Source of the DNA: Bolinopsis microptera
Taxonomy: Eukaryota; Ctenophora; Tentaculata; Lobata; Bolinopsidae
Length of the DNA: 64,000 nt
Direction: 5' to 3'
NCBI RefSeq assembly: GCF_026151205.1
Contig: NC_087073.1
Span: 16,015,837-16,079,836, forward strand
The position numbers and the translations under genes were made by a program. Below the pieces are notes generated by a model. That model saw only the letters and a list, made by a program, of their open reading frames with translations. It did not search any database and had not been told where the DNA came from. Positions 11,446 to 21,700 of the stretch are shown piece by piece (position 1 is the first letter of the stretch; each line of letters starts with the position of its first letter).

Positions 11446-13047
11446 TCAATGGTGGGCATGGTACTTGATGTGCTTTGCTAGTTTAAAGATACCATCGCTG
11501 TTTAGATGCACATTGTCTTCCCCAAATCTACTAAAACAAGATGATTTCCTAAATCCAGATCTATCACTAAACAAAAATCGATTCATCTCTGTGGGTATAA
11601 AGCTAACAAACGAGTATTTGGAAGGAATCTTAGATAAAAAGATATTGATGTCATTTATCACTTTATTTCTAGCAAAACTTTCTCTTGGTAAAATGTTTAT
11701 GATCTTAATTTTTGCAGCTGGAGCCCACAAGTGAAGTGACTGGATCAGATTATCAATAGAGCGATTGGTGTTATCAAGGGCCTTTGCTTTTCCTGTGAAC
11801 TCATCGGGTGACAATAATCTATTCCTCATGTGTCGAGGACTCTCTAGGATTAAGTCCACATCATTAGTTCCACACATGAGTACGATGGTCTTCACATTAT
11901 TTGCATCAATTGACCTCTTTCTTTCATCTGAGTGGAAGCGTTCATTGATACCGTTTGCAATGCCACCAGGATAGTGAAATACATGTGCTTCTTGATGAGC
12001 AGAGGATAGTTTTGTAGCATCTAACTTGCTTGAGCTAACATACACAGCAAGGGATTTGCTTTTGACTGAAGCAGGGGGTACGGTGCTCTTATGAGTGATT
12101 TTGTTGGGTGATGATTTCCCTTTGATTGAGGGTTCAGTTTCTCTTACAGTAACGAAAGGCTTACTTGAGGTATCGGGTGGAGCAGACAAGGTTGCACTGC
12201 CATCAATCTGGCGCAGAGTAATGCTAATTCTCATGTCATCAGTATGGTCCTGAATAAGGCTGTGTTCAAAGCTGTCCTGAGATTTTCTGGTCATAATCAT
12301 TATGTCGCCATGGGAGAGAGTAAGATTGGCAACGTGGACTTTGCTTTTAGACCTAAAACTGAGGACTCTTGTTGCTCCTAACGATATGGTGGAAATCATG
12401 GAGCCTGGTGATATGGACCTCTCATCATCTGAATGGAATGGTATTCCTTGCTTGCCATTTTCGTACTTGGTGATCATGGCGCTGTTAAATTTCAGACTTG
12501 GGAACTGTGAGCGTAAACGTTCTAAAATAGACTTTAATAAGGGATTGTCATTTAACGGCCTTGTGTTATGGAAGCCTCCATTGTAGGCATATGGGAAATC
12601 CCCATAGTATGCTACAGCCCTATTGTTGAACGTTTGTGTGTATTGTGTTTCCATATCCAACTTGAGAGTATCAACAAACCTGAATACACCTCGACTCAAA
12701 TCATGATATGGATTGATGGACTTACCCACAACGTTAACACTGGTTGAAGATTGTTTGTTAACATCAGAAGAATTCACAAGAGATGGGTTGCTATTAAGTT
12801 CAGTCACACTGCTAACTTCACAGTTTTGAGTTTCTGATTCATGTTCAGAGATAAGAACATTGTCCCTGCAAGAGAATGGAACCGCAATTTTGTCATGGCC
12901 TGAGCCTTGGGTAAGTTTGGTTAGACGAGCAATTTGTCTCCTCAAATTGTCGTTTTCAAGACTTAGTGATATACAGGTAGAACATTTTGCTTTTGCACTG
13001 TTAGGTCTGTCACGAAGGCTGTAATTTCTGATTGGGATACCGGACAT
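11446..13047 (-). CDS. LINE ORF1: AlkB-like dioxygenase fused to SGNH esterase
   Basis: Intact 533-aa ORF1 protein. Residues 1-50 hold a CSTC pair and a short coiled-coil-like stretch. Residues about 108-282 are an AlkB-type Fe(II)/2-oxoglutarate dioxygenase domain: YYGDFPYAYNGGFHNTRP (147-164), MITKYENGKQGIPFHSDDE with iron ligands H205 and D207, ISLGATRVLSFR, distal ligand H262 (FEHSL), and R273/R279 in RISITLR, the 2-oxoglutarate-binding signature. The HSDDER..PGS block is most like ALKBH2/3 and plant-virus AlkB domains. Residues about 330-533 are an SGNH/GDSL-type hydrolase: block III MCGTNDVD (391-398) and block V EDNVHLNSDG (D511, H514). The block I GDS is replaced by VSSS (337-340). 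Esterase domains are known in CR1-type ORF1 proteins; AlkB activity would oxidatively demethylate nucleic acid. That role here is inference. Confidence 0.88.
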   Translation of the reverse strand: MSGIPIRNYSLRDRPNSAKAKCSTCISLSLENDNLRRQIARLTKLTQGSGHDKIAVPFSCRDNVLISEHESETQNCEVSSVTELNSNPSLVNSSDVNKQSSTSVNVVGKSINPYHDLSRGVFRFVDTLKLDMETQYTQTFNNRAVAYYGDFPYAYNGGFHNTRPLNDNPLLKSILERLRSQFPSLKFNSAMITKYENGKQGIPFHSDDERSISPGSMISTISLGATRVLSFRSKSKVHVANLTLSHGDIMIMTRKSQDSFEHSLIQDHTDDMRISITLRQIDGSATLSAPPDTSSKPFVTVRETEPSIKGKSSPNKITHKSTVPPASVKSKSLAVYVSSSKLDATKLSSAHQEAHVFHYPGGIANGINERFHSDERKRSIDANNVKTIVLMCGTNDVDLILESPRHMRNRLLSPDEFTGKAKALDNTNRSIDNLIQSLHLWAPAAKIKIINILPRESFARNKVINDINIFLSKIPSKYSFVSFIPTEMNRFLFSDRSGFRKSSCFSRFGEDNVHLNSDGIFKLAKHIKYHAHH

Positions 13048-13173
13048 AGTTCAAATAAACACAATAATGCAAAGAATTCAGGATAGAGTCTAAAACCGAT
13101 GCTACTGTTTATAGTTATTTAGTTGTTGATTACAGTACCTTTGCAGCAATTCAGAAGATGGGAATGAGTGGTG
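13048..13173 (-). other. 5' UTR of inner LINE
   Basis: Short leader upstream of ORF1. It shares GATGCTACTGTT and GATTACAGTACCTTTG with the leader of the older copy (about 16629-16716), so both copies reach nearly the same 5' end. An apparent ORF reading from the outer copy's endonuclease into this leader (to 13119) is a chimera across the junction. Confidence 0.6.
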
Positions 13174-14068
13174 TCAGAACAGGTATCTAGATAGTCTAAG
13201 AATTGTTTAACATTACGTTTACAATGATTTCTAATTTCAACCTTTTCAAATTTAGGAGCTATAGGTACTTTACAATCTATCTCACACATAATAGCTTGAT
13301 GATCCCCAATACGTTCATCAAGAACAGAAGATTGAACAAAATCTGCATAACAGTTAGTGAATATTACATCAATAGTAGTCTGGGTAAAATTGTCTCCACG
13401 TTTAGCAACTCTAGTTATCCCTTGAATGGTTTGAACTAGATTGTAGCATCTCAAGGTCATATCTAATTTTTTGTATTGGGTGGATGAGATATTATTCTGG
13501 TCAATGTTTATATCCCCAATCCAGATAACCTTTTTCCCATTCAATTTTTTCATGCAAAAATGAATGTACTCAATAAAGTTATCAACACTGCAATAATTTC
13601 CAGAGCGATAGAAGCAGCAAACATTGATCTTGCTATTCTTAAGCTTCACCCATAATGCTTCAATGTTATCAAGCTTACTATCCATAACTAATTCTGTGTA
13701 AGCTAGTTTTTTGTTTATCATTAAGCCACAACCACCCCTAGAACTGTTTGGCCTGTCACATCGCATAAGGTTGAAGGAGGAAGGAATATTTATGGTGTCT
13801 GTGTCAATAGTATCATTAAGATTCATCTCTGAATACAGGTTACATCAAATGTTCAGTAGATATTATGTACTTGGACAGAGTGTAAAACGTGTGTACATCA
13901 CTATTTTCAAAGATTCATCTCATTTAGGGAAAGTATGTCTAATTTATGATCTCTAATAAGTTGGGAAAGTTCATTACTTTTAGCTAAATTAAGAAGCCCT
14001 CCTTGAATGTTACAATGACCAATGCAGAGGTTGTGAAACCTATCAGCTGCATTATTAAAATTTGTCAT
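13174..14068 (-). pseudogene. LINE ORF2 endonuclease of the older copy (interrupted)
   Basis: Starts at ATG 14068 (MTNFNNAADR) and runs in frame through GHCNIQGGLLNL to DILSLNEMNL. An 80-bp insertion (13830-13909) with a 12-bp duplication (AAGATTCATCTC at 13818-13829 and 13910-13921) then brings in a stop. The frame resumes at 13826 (MNLNDTIDTD) with RGGCGLMI, VCCFYRSGN, IWIGDINID, TTIDVIFTN and GDHQAI. It ends at FLDYLDTCSD, where the inner LINE begins. The polymerase half continues at 6840. Confidence 0.85.
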
Positions 14069-15229
14069 CTTGTGAATCTTATTAATTCACAATGGAATGA
14101 ATAAAAGTTGTAAAGTTGTGTTTAAACTAAAAAACAGAATAAAAGCAGGTTGTATTTGTCTGGATGTCGTACTGTAAAAATAAAACTGATGGTAAAAGTG
14201 TTATGTCAGTATTCAGCAGTATTCTAATGGTGTGCATGATACTTCAAGTGCCTTGCTAATTTAACTATGCCATAATCATTGAGATGGACATTATCCTCTC
14301 CATAACTACTAAAAAATGACGATTTTCTAAAGCCTTTCTTATCACTAAACAAGAAACGATTTCTCTCGGTTGAGAGCAGTTTTACATAGGTGTATTTTCT
14401 TTGCAGATTTGACATACATTCATTGATATCTGTTATAACCTTGTTTCTGGAGAAACTCTCCCGAGGTTATAAGTTAACAATTTTAATATCAGCTCCAGGT
14501 GCCCACTTGTGAAGGAAAAGTACAAGTTTTTCAATACAATTGTTTGTAAAGTCAAGAGCTCTAGCATCACCAGAAAAACTATCAGGGCACAGAAGTTTAG
14601 TCCTCATGTTGCGAGGGCTGTTCAGGATAGAGTCCACGTCATTTGTACCACACATAAGTACAATGCTTTTCACATTATTGGTATTAAGAGTGTCTTTTCT
14701 TACATCTGATTGAAACCGTTCATTGATTGCATTGGCTGTGGCGCCAGGGTAGCTGAATACATGTGCCTCATGATGTTTGGACGATAGCTTTTCTTCCTCT
14801 AATTTGGAGAACATACTAGAGCTAATGTCTATGACACACAAAGATTTACCAGAATTTTCTATTGATCTAGTCTTAGGGGCCGAGGGTTCAGTGTTCTTAA
14901 CTTGACTGATGTTCTTGAGGGATGGTTTACATACGATTGAGGGCACAGTTTCTTTAAGATCTATCATGTTGTGTGAAAGTTTACTGGAAACATCAGACAG
15001 AGTAGATAAGGTTGCGCTGCCATCAATTAGGCGCAGAGTAATGCTTATTCTCATGGTTTCAGACTTGTCCTGGATGAGGCTGTGTTCAAAGCTGGTCTGG
15101 GATTGTCTGGTCATATTCATTATGTCTCCATGGGAGAGGGTAAGGTCAGCAATATGAGCTCTAAGTTTGGATCTGAAGCTTAGGACTCTAGTAGCCCCTG
15201 AACTCTAAAGAGATGGTGGATATCATGGA

Positions 15230-15885
15230 CCCAGTGACATAAAGTGAGGAATCTAAGAATCTAATTCCTAGCCATATTAATTTCCATAGCCACGCCGACT
15301 AATTTTTGTCAACAAAATTATTAAATCAACTTTAAAATAGTCGCTCTCGGTTGTTACACACTGTAACGCCGCGCACTGTACTTTAATTCTATATTTATCT
15401 GAGAAGATGTTCGAATCGAGCGCAAATGGCAGATTCCTGTCAGGATCCTAGTTCTTGCGCTTAACTTGCGCGTTACCAAATAATCCAAGATATTTCTGTC
15501 AGGATCCAAGATTTTCCTACTACCAGTATGGTAGTATGGACTGTTTGGTAGTATGGTAGTATGGTAGTTGCAGGAACGCGCGAAGACTTATATGTAAATA
15601 TTACTAAAGCGTACATGGAATCGTATCCTAGTCGGTTAATCCGTCGGTACTATATTAGCAGATCGCGAGTTCGAGACCCGGAAAGGAATTTTTTCACAAT
15701 CTTTTGGCAATTATGAATAACTATACTAATGAATTAATAACTATACTAATGTAAAAGTAAAATGAAATCGTTATCCGGCCGCGGAGCGGCCGAAAAATTT
15801 ATGGTAGTCGTTTTAAAAATATATGGTAGCCGTTTTTTCTTTCCAGACTGGATTCCTAGTCCCTTTTTAAATTTATGTCACTGGG
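15230..15885. mobile_element. 656-bp MITE in older LINE ORF1, 8-bp duplication
   Basis: Begins CCCAGTGACATAAA and ends TTTATGTCACTGGG (14-bp terminal inverted repeat). ATCATGGA is duplicated at 15222-15229 and 15886-15893, and the inner LINE has the site once and uninterrupted. The 8-bp duplication suggests a hAT-, P- or Novosib-like origin; the ends are not classic hAT. It contains a short GGTAGTAT-type tandem (about 15526-15566) and a tRNA-like segment. Confidence 0.85.
15626..15687 (+). other. tRNA-derived-looking segment (possible SINE head)
   Basis: Contains GCGAGTTCGAGACCCGG with an exact Pol III B-box match (GTTCGAGAC to GWTCRANNC). An A-box-like TAGTCGGTTAATCCGTCGG lies about 35 bp upstream. 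The stems of a full cloverleaf do not pair well, so this is a tRNA relic or SINE-type promoter rather than a working tRNA gene. Confidence 0.4.
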
Positions 15886-16716
15886 ATCATGGAGCCTGGT
15901 GAAATTGACCTCTCGTCATCCGAGTGAAAGGGAATTCCTTGCTGACCATTTCTATACTTGGTAATCATAGCACTATTGAATTTCAACTTTGGGAACTGTG
16001 AGCGTAAGCGTTCTAAAATAGACTTTAGGTAGGGATTGTCTGCTACTGGCCTTGTGTTATGAAAGCCTCCATTGTAAGCGTAGGGAAAGTCCCCATAATA
16101 TGCAACTGTCCTATTCTCAAACTCATGATTATAGTGGGTTTCTATATCTAACTTGGCAGTGTCAACAAACTGAAAAACTCCTCGACTCAAATCTTGGTAT
16201 GGATTGATAGAGTTGGTCACACCATTGACACCATTTACAGAGTGTTTGGGATTTTCCGAATTGATAATTTCTGCTGAATGTTCACTGTCTTCTGCTAATT
16301 TGGATAGCTCTTGGGTTAACTCAGAAACAAGATGCGAAGATGAGCTATTACTGAGGGGAACATTGATAGAATGTTCACAGTGATCAGGTACCTGGGGCAA
16401 CACAGGGACAAGTGAACCATCGCTGAGGGGAACTTTGAGTGCACTGTCACTTTCTGATAATTGTTTATAGAGAATAGAAATTTGCCGACAAAGACGATCA
16501 TTCTCTCTTAATAGAGTTAAACAATTTGAACATTTATCAGTAGGACGAGAGCCATTATTGGGGAATTTAACAGCATACCCTCGATATCTCAGATTGTAAT
16601 CTCTTGAGCCAACTGGTATTCTAGACATAGTTTATCACAAAGAGATGCTACTGTTCGAAATTTAGTTAATGATTACAGTACCTTTGTAGCACTCCGGAGG
16701 ATAAGGATAAGTGATG

Positions 16717-16963
16717 TCTGATAATCTTTAGGTGATAGATGGGAGTAAACTGCTTTAAAAATCGATGTCTGATAGTCCTTAGGATGTCTTTAAGATAAAT
16801 TTATCATGCAACAACCATTTACATTGACATACAACCTGTAATGGTCGTTACATTTACCGAGGCATTAGTTCCCACTGGGGGTCCTCAATAAATGTAATAG
16901 ATTTGTAGTGTTGTAATTAGTTTAAAACTCAGGATGATACAGAAGGAATGTATTCATATAATA
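16717..16963. other. Spacer beside LINE, no gene
   Basis: Holds two imperfect copies of GATGTCTGATA(A/G)TC(T/C)TTAGG about 54 bp apart (the first starts at about 16713, at the LINE edge; the second at about 16767). Nothing else is recognised. Confidence 0.4.
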
Positions 16964-17219
16964 TAATTCGAATGGCCAATCACAATTCAATAAAATTTAA
17001 CTCGATGCGACTATCCAAACTATCAAATAAATGCTAAAATGAACCTTCATTAGAAAAAATTATGAATGAATAAGAATATTTTTCTAGTTGACAAATTCTT
17101 CGAACCAGTGGTGGTACTAAGTCATACCAGAAAGAATTTAATCATTTCAATTGGGCATTCAGTGACTGATCTATAATAAAGGCCAACATATTATGGGTAC
17201 CGACTTTTGGCCCACCCTG
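16964..17219 (-). mobile_element. Truncated mariner-type MITE (one end only)
   Basis: Reverse complement of the first third of the complete MITE at 41619-42386. It ends in the terminal repeat ..TTTTGGCCCACCCTG at 17219 and shares TTCGAACCAGTGGTGGTACT and AATTCGAATGGCC blocks. The other end is missing. Confidence 0.75.
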
Positions 17220-17586
17220 GCCCAGGGCCCTGTATAAGTGATAATCTCGTTATTTCAATGCAAAATCTGTGCAAAATACCGACGTTCAACTTAAATCTGA
17301 GAATACAATCTTTTTTAGAAATTACAATTCAATTACATATTATTTATCACCCAATCAATACAATCAATCAATTAATATTAATATGTTGTCCAAATACTTT
17401 TTAGCACTAAATAGTACTATATTCCGTTCCGTTAGATGCACAGTGGTAATGTAAAAAGACTTCAATTTTTATTGATGTACCAGGTACCTTTATAGATAAC
17501 AGCAGGCCATTCCATGGCTCCACTTAAGCTATGAGTATTAGTAGAATCATCCTTGATCCCGAGAGTAATAACTTATAAATTGTGCA

Positions 17587-17851
17587 CAGTAGCGTAACCA
17601 AGGGCCCGCGCCATCTTGGGGGGGGGGGGGGGGGGGGGTCAAATCGTTGTTTTGAATGTGAGACAATTTGGAAAAACTTAACTACGGTGGTAGCAAAACT
17701 GCATGTTTTGCTCTAGAAACATACTTTTTTTAGAGATTTTACTGGCGTATCCTGTAAAAAATGTAATTTGTTCAATTTTTGGGAGGAGCGCCATAGGGGA
17801 GGGGGCACCAACAGGTGGGGGGGGGGGGCAACTGGCATTGTTACGCCACTG
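17587..17851. mobile_element. Small hAT-type MITE, 265 bp
   Basis: Ends CAGTAGCGTAAC and GTTACGCCACTG form the terminal inverted repeat. ATTGTGCA flanks it on both sides (17579-17586 and 17852-17859), an 8-bp target duplication. It contains long G runs at about 17620-17638 and 17816-17828. ORFs overlapping it are Pro/Gly artefacts. Confidence 0.88.
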
Positions 17852-18440
17852 ATTGTGCACTGCCTACAATCGTAGCAAAGGCAGCAGCTGGTGTTTCCGC
17901 TATTCCACTGAGTCTCTGGCGGATTTATCTGTGTTTATGCTTTGCCAGATATGGTACACTTTCTTATTATCTTAACTGCATATTATTTTTCTACAACCAG
18001 TTGTAAACTTTAATTGCAAGCTATAATTGATTCATGCAAAGAGTCACATTTTTGGGCAATTATTTTATATTTTAAGCTGGGGAGATTTTACCAAGTTTAA
18101 AATACAAGGTCTTCAAGAACAGCTGAAAGCTAAAGATTCTGTACTCCATCAGTGAATATTGAGCATAATTTTTATTCCAAAAACCGTAAACATGTACATG
18201 TTGGGTTCATAACATGTATTCAAAACCAGTGTATTGATTTGACCCCGTCTGAACTGAAGATAGCTAAATATTAGCAGAGGTTGGCTTTCAAAGTTCACTT
18301 TTTTGTTGTTATGAAATATTGATGGATTAAAAATTTTTTTGATGAACAATTTTGTAAGGTGAACATTTTGTTATTATACTTTTATGAATTGATTGACTGC
18401 AATAGAATAAAAACAATGTTCTCAACAAAAATCAAGCAGG

Positions 18441-18733
18441 ATGAAAAAGTTTTTCAAAGTTGTTCCCACTGCTAGTAATCCTCTTGGAGGCGGGGTAAAT
18501 AATGCCCAATCACCTGCAGCAGCAAAACCATCTGCTACCTCCATTGAAAAAATTCAAAAGTTGAAGGGGAATGTGGGTGATAGGGAGAAAAAGAAAAGAA
18601 AGATTGGTTTGGACAATGACATATTTGATGCAGATACAACCATGGAGGATTGCCCAGAGGACACTGCATCTCCTGCTGAAGAAATTGTGATATCAGATGA
18701 TGAAGTTGTGATATCAGATAATGATACTGACAA
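18441..18733 (+). CDS. MSH6 exon 1, N-terminal tail
   Basis: Starts [18 protein letters not shown] and ends in an acidic [12 protein letters not shown] stretch, phase 2. The MKKFF could be a worn PCNA-interacting (PIP) motif, which in MSH6 normally ends in FF, but the expected Gln is missing. The ATG directly follows CAAGCAGG, so a short upstream 5' UTR exon is possible. A KKKRK basic run may serve as a nuclear signal. Confidence 0.8.
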
Positions 18734-21700
18734 GTAAGTCGTCTTTGCAAGCTAACGTTTTGTCAACAATGTTTCTTGGTCAAATTACCCATTATGTCTT
18801 TAATTCGATGATTGATGTTGGCTTTATTGGGATTCTTACAGAAAGCATCTTGTAACTTACATAACAGGCACCGTTTTATATATCTAAATTATTAGATATC
18901 CATTTGTGTTGCAAAATTTATAGTTGAATTCAGTTGAATATTTGATCAGTATTTTTTGGACTCAGTATCAGACCAATTTCATTTAATCATACTATGAAAT
19001 GTTGGCCTAATTTACATGAAATGCTCTATTTGATTTTTAGCTGAACATGCGGATTCTACCTACAAACAGTGGCCACACCTATGTTTCACCCATTTGTGTT
19101 CCTCAAAATTTTTGAGAGGCTCAAATAAATTTGTTATGGCTAATGATTCATGTTCGAAATGTGACTCGCAAATGTGACTCGCAAATTTTCTAACCTGATA
19201 ATACTGGTTAATTTCTATTATTTCTTGCGACCTGTGATGTTGGCAAATTATAGTGGTTGTTGCCCTCAGAATCCACATTTTATGAGATATTGAACTGTAA
19301 ATCTCAGAGGATATTTAGTGTAAGCGTACCTTCTGCAATTAAGTTATGGGCCTTAGATTGTTGGTCACTGCTAAGTGCTATATCGAAATCAAGTTTCTAA
19401 AAATTCAGGCTTACCTCCCGTAATTCGAATAAGTATTACCATTTTCAATATTATTTTGTGAAATCATTGGAATCAATGCAATGTAGAATCATATCCAGAA
19501 CTAACGTTTTAAACAGATTCTTGATTTGAATCACCATTCAAATTTGCACATAAGATTTGTGTTATATTAAATCAATGCAATGTAGAATCATATCCAGAAC
19601 TAACGTTTTAAACAGATTCTTGATTTGAATCACCATTCAAATTTGCACATAAGATTTGTGTTATATTAAATCAATATTTGAAGGCTTGATACAAAAATGG
19701 TCAATCACAACCACAAGAATAGATAATGTTAAATGTTGCCACATCGAAATTGTCTCTCATACAGTTGAATACATAATCAAAAGGAGTGGGAGAAACCCTG
19801 ACTGTGGTATATCACTGACCAAAATTAACTTGGTTTGGATGGCTGATACCGGCTAAGGCCTGCCAACATTTGTCCTTTAGTGGTTTTCGCTTTGACCAGT
19901 CTAGGTGTATTAATTTCAGGAGGTTTGGGAGGTCCTGTATTTTCTGACTTAGCCTCTAATCTTTTTTTTTCTTCTTTCTTTTCCGTTTCACGATCACTCC
20001 ATTCCTTTAACAATTGTTCCTCGTCCTTCTTTTCATCTGATACAGTAGTGGTAATGGTGACTTGACTGATGTGAAAGTTTGAGTTTGGAAGGCCCTTAAT
20101 GCCACCCCTGAAAACCAAATAATCTTGGAGCTGGCTGGCCTACTACAATTAGTCAAGTTTTTTGTTGATGAGTGTTAAGTGTGTCTAAAATTACCCAAAA
20201 TCACGTTATACAAGGAGAAAACTATAAAATATCGGATAAGTGTAATAAGGGGTCGTTCACATAGTATTATTTAATCCCCTCCCCCTCCGTAATAACCGTG
20301 ATCAAGACCCTACCCCCCCCCCCCCTCCTGACAATTGTTTTTCAAATATCTTAAATTTAAACTAAACGTTTTGCCTTTCCAAGCTGAAAACAATCCAGTA
20401 AAAATATTTCCGAAGTTCAAAAGTTTCCGAAATTTTCATAAGTCACCACCTCACCCTCGATATACGATCTTGGAGTCGAGGTTCCCCCTTTGTGATGCAA
20501 TCTCCCCTATGCAATACGAGTTCGGAAGCGGGGAGACTGCCTTTCAATGTACGTATCGAGAATGCAGAATGACTCGGGCCGAAAATATTTTAAATATCTA
20601 TGGGGACTCTTCCGGTTGTGATACAAATTTTTGTTTGTTGAGTCATTCATTCTGGCCGTTGGAGCATACAAAACTTTAAGTTTTCGCGATATTTGTCAGA
20701 TGAGGTTTAAATTCCATCGTAAAGTTGCTGATCTACACAGTGTGGCATTTTCCTATTAAGAGTGCAGTGCCCTTGTGAGGGATTATTACTATTATTATTA
20801 TATATTTGTTACGATTAGAATTGGTCATTAGAACCACCCGGGCACCGTCTCGGTTTTACGATATACAATCAGTCAAAAATTTAAAAATTTTTCCTGGAAA
20901 CTACTTTTCTCCACATTTCATGTCACCCTGATCATTATTAGCCGAAAATATTTTTCAGGGCCTAGCCCTCGAGAATTTTTCCTGGAAATTAATGAAATTT
21001 CTGATTGATATCCGAAAATTTTGATTACGTAATCAACGACCAAACCCCTCCCCCCGGCCCGTAATCAACTGTAAGCATTTGGAAACCCCCTCCCCCTCGG
21101 CTGATTACGTAATATGTGAACGACCCCTAAACCAATGCAATGCCCATTATATAAATTACCCATCCCAGGGCCAATATAAAAGATGTAATGATGTTCACTC
21201 TATTTCATGATATTCTTAAGAGCTGATAGCCTTGTAAATTCCTAGGTTGACTTACATCGTTTTTCTGTATATGTTTTGCTGTTATCAGGCTTCGGCGTTT
21301 CGAATGGAGTGTTCGAAAAATTGGTTGTGAAAAAACTTTTTTTGAAAAAGTTAAACATTTTAAACAAAGGAAAGGTTGGAAGCAAAGGGACTATGCTCAG
21401 ATGCATGTGAAAAGTAAAAAGGAACAGAAACGGAGCTCCTTGGGAGTCTAGAACTGTGATGTACCAAATCATCCTCTGAGTAACAAATATTAGACGCCAC
21501 GGGACACTACGTGAAAATACAGGTTCCCAATAATTATAAATGCATATTGCATACCCTAAAGGGTGTGCTATAGATTTTACCACGAGACGGCAGACTGAAT
21601 GTTCTTGGAATGTTCATGTCAATTGCCCAAGACCTGTTCATTACAATTGTCCCAAATGCTGGCTTAATAATCTTTTTGATTTTACCCAAAATTTGTTCTT

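Larger units (their letters stand above)
6841..13173 (-). mobile_element. Near full-length CR1/L2-like LINE inserted in an older copy
   Basis: On the minus strand: 5' UTR 13173-13048, ORF1 13047-11446 (intact, AlkB plus esterase), spacer, ORF2 endonuclease 11310-10700, a hAT-type MITE (10117-10699), ORF2 reverse transcriptase 10116-7742, 3' UTR to 6841. Its 5' end resembles the 5' end of the older copy (shared GATTACAGTACCTTTG block). Length is 6.33 kb with the MITE, about 5.74 kb without. The 17-bp target duplication (6824-6840, 13174-13190) and conserved ends argue for complete insertion by target-primed reverse transcription. ORF2 carries a small frameshift near its start and the MITE, so it is no longer autonomous. 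Confidence 0.88.
14224..16628 (-). pseudogene. ORF1 of older LINE copy: AlkB plus esterase, broken
   Basis: Same architecture as 11446-13047 but interrupted. The N-terminus (16628-15894; CSNCLTLLRENDRL region) leads into YYGDFPYAYNGGFHNTRP and GIPFHSDDERSISPGSM, keeping the HxD iron ligands. An insertion with 8-bp duplication (15230-15885) and a 7-bp extra stretch near 15200 break the frame. It resumes with LTLSHGDIMNMTRQ, FEHSL and MRISITLR (distal His, Arg residues kept), then the esterase with MCGTNDVDS. A TAA at 14467-14469 replaces the Leu codon of NILPRESF, after which the same frame continues to GEDNVHLNDYG. Both enzymatic signatures survive outside the lesions, and sequence between the signatures (residues about 50-105) has diverged much more than the domains. 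Confidence 0.85.
3745..16716 (-). mobile_element. Older CR1/L2-like LINE copy, split by a younger copy
   Basis: Read on the minus strand this LINE runs 5' UTR (about 16716-16629), ORF1 (16628-14224, broken), ORF2 endonuclease (14068-13174, broken). After the younger copy at 6841-13173 it resumes with ORF2 reverse transcriptase (6840-4647, frameshifted) and a 3' UTR to about 3745. The two halves join exactly at the 17-bp sequence TCAGAACAGGTATCTAG, present once on each side of the insertion. I could not find a target duplication for this outer copy itself. It is a dead element: a nonsense codon, frameshifts and three further insertions are visible. Confidence 0.85.

Noticed and set aside
13119-13826. 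235-aa ORF ending CKGTVINN taken as a complete endonuclease protein
   Set aside because: Its C-terminus reads from the outer LINE into the 5' UTR of the inner LINE across the insertion junction, so it is a chimera.
15626-15687. Functional tRNA gene
   Set aside because: B-box matches but the acceptor and T stems do not pair and it is too short for a full cloverleaf.
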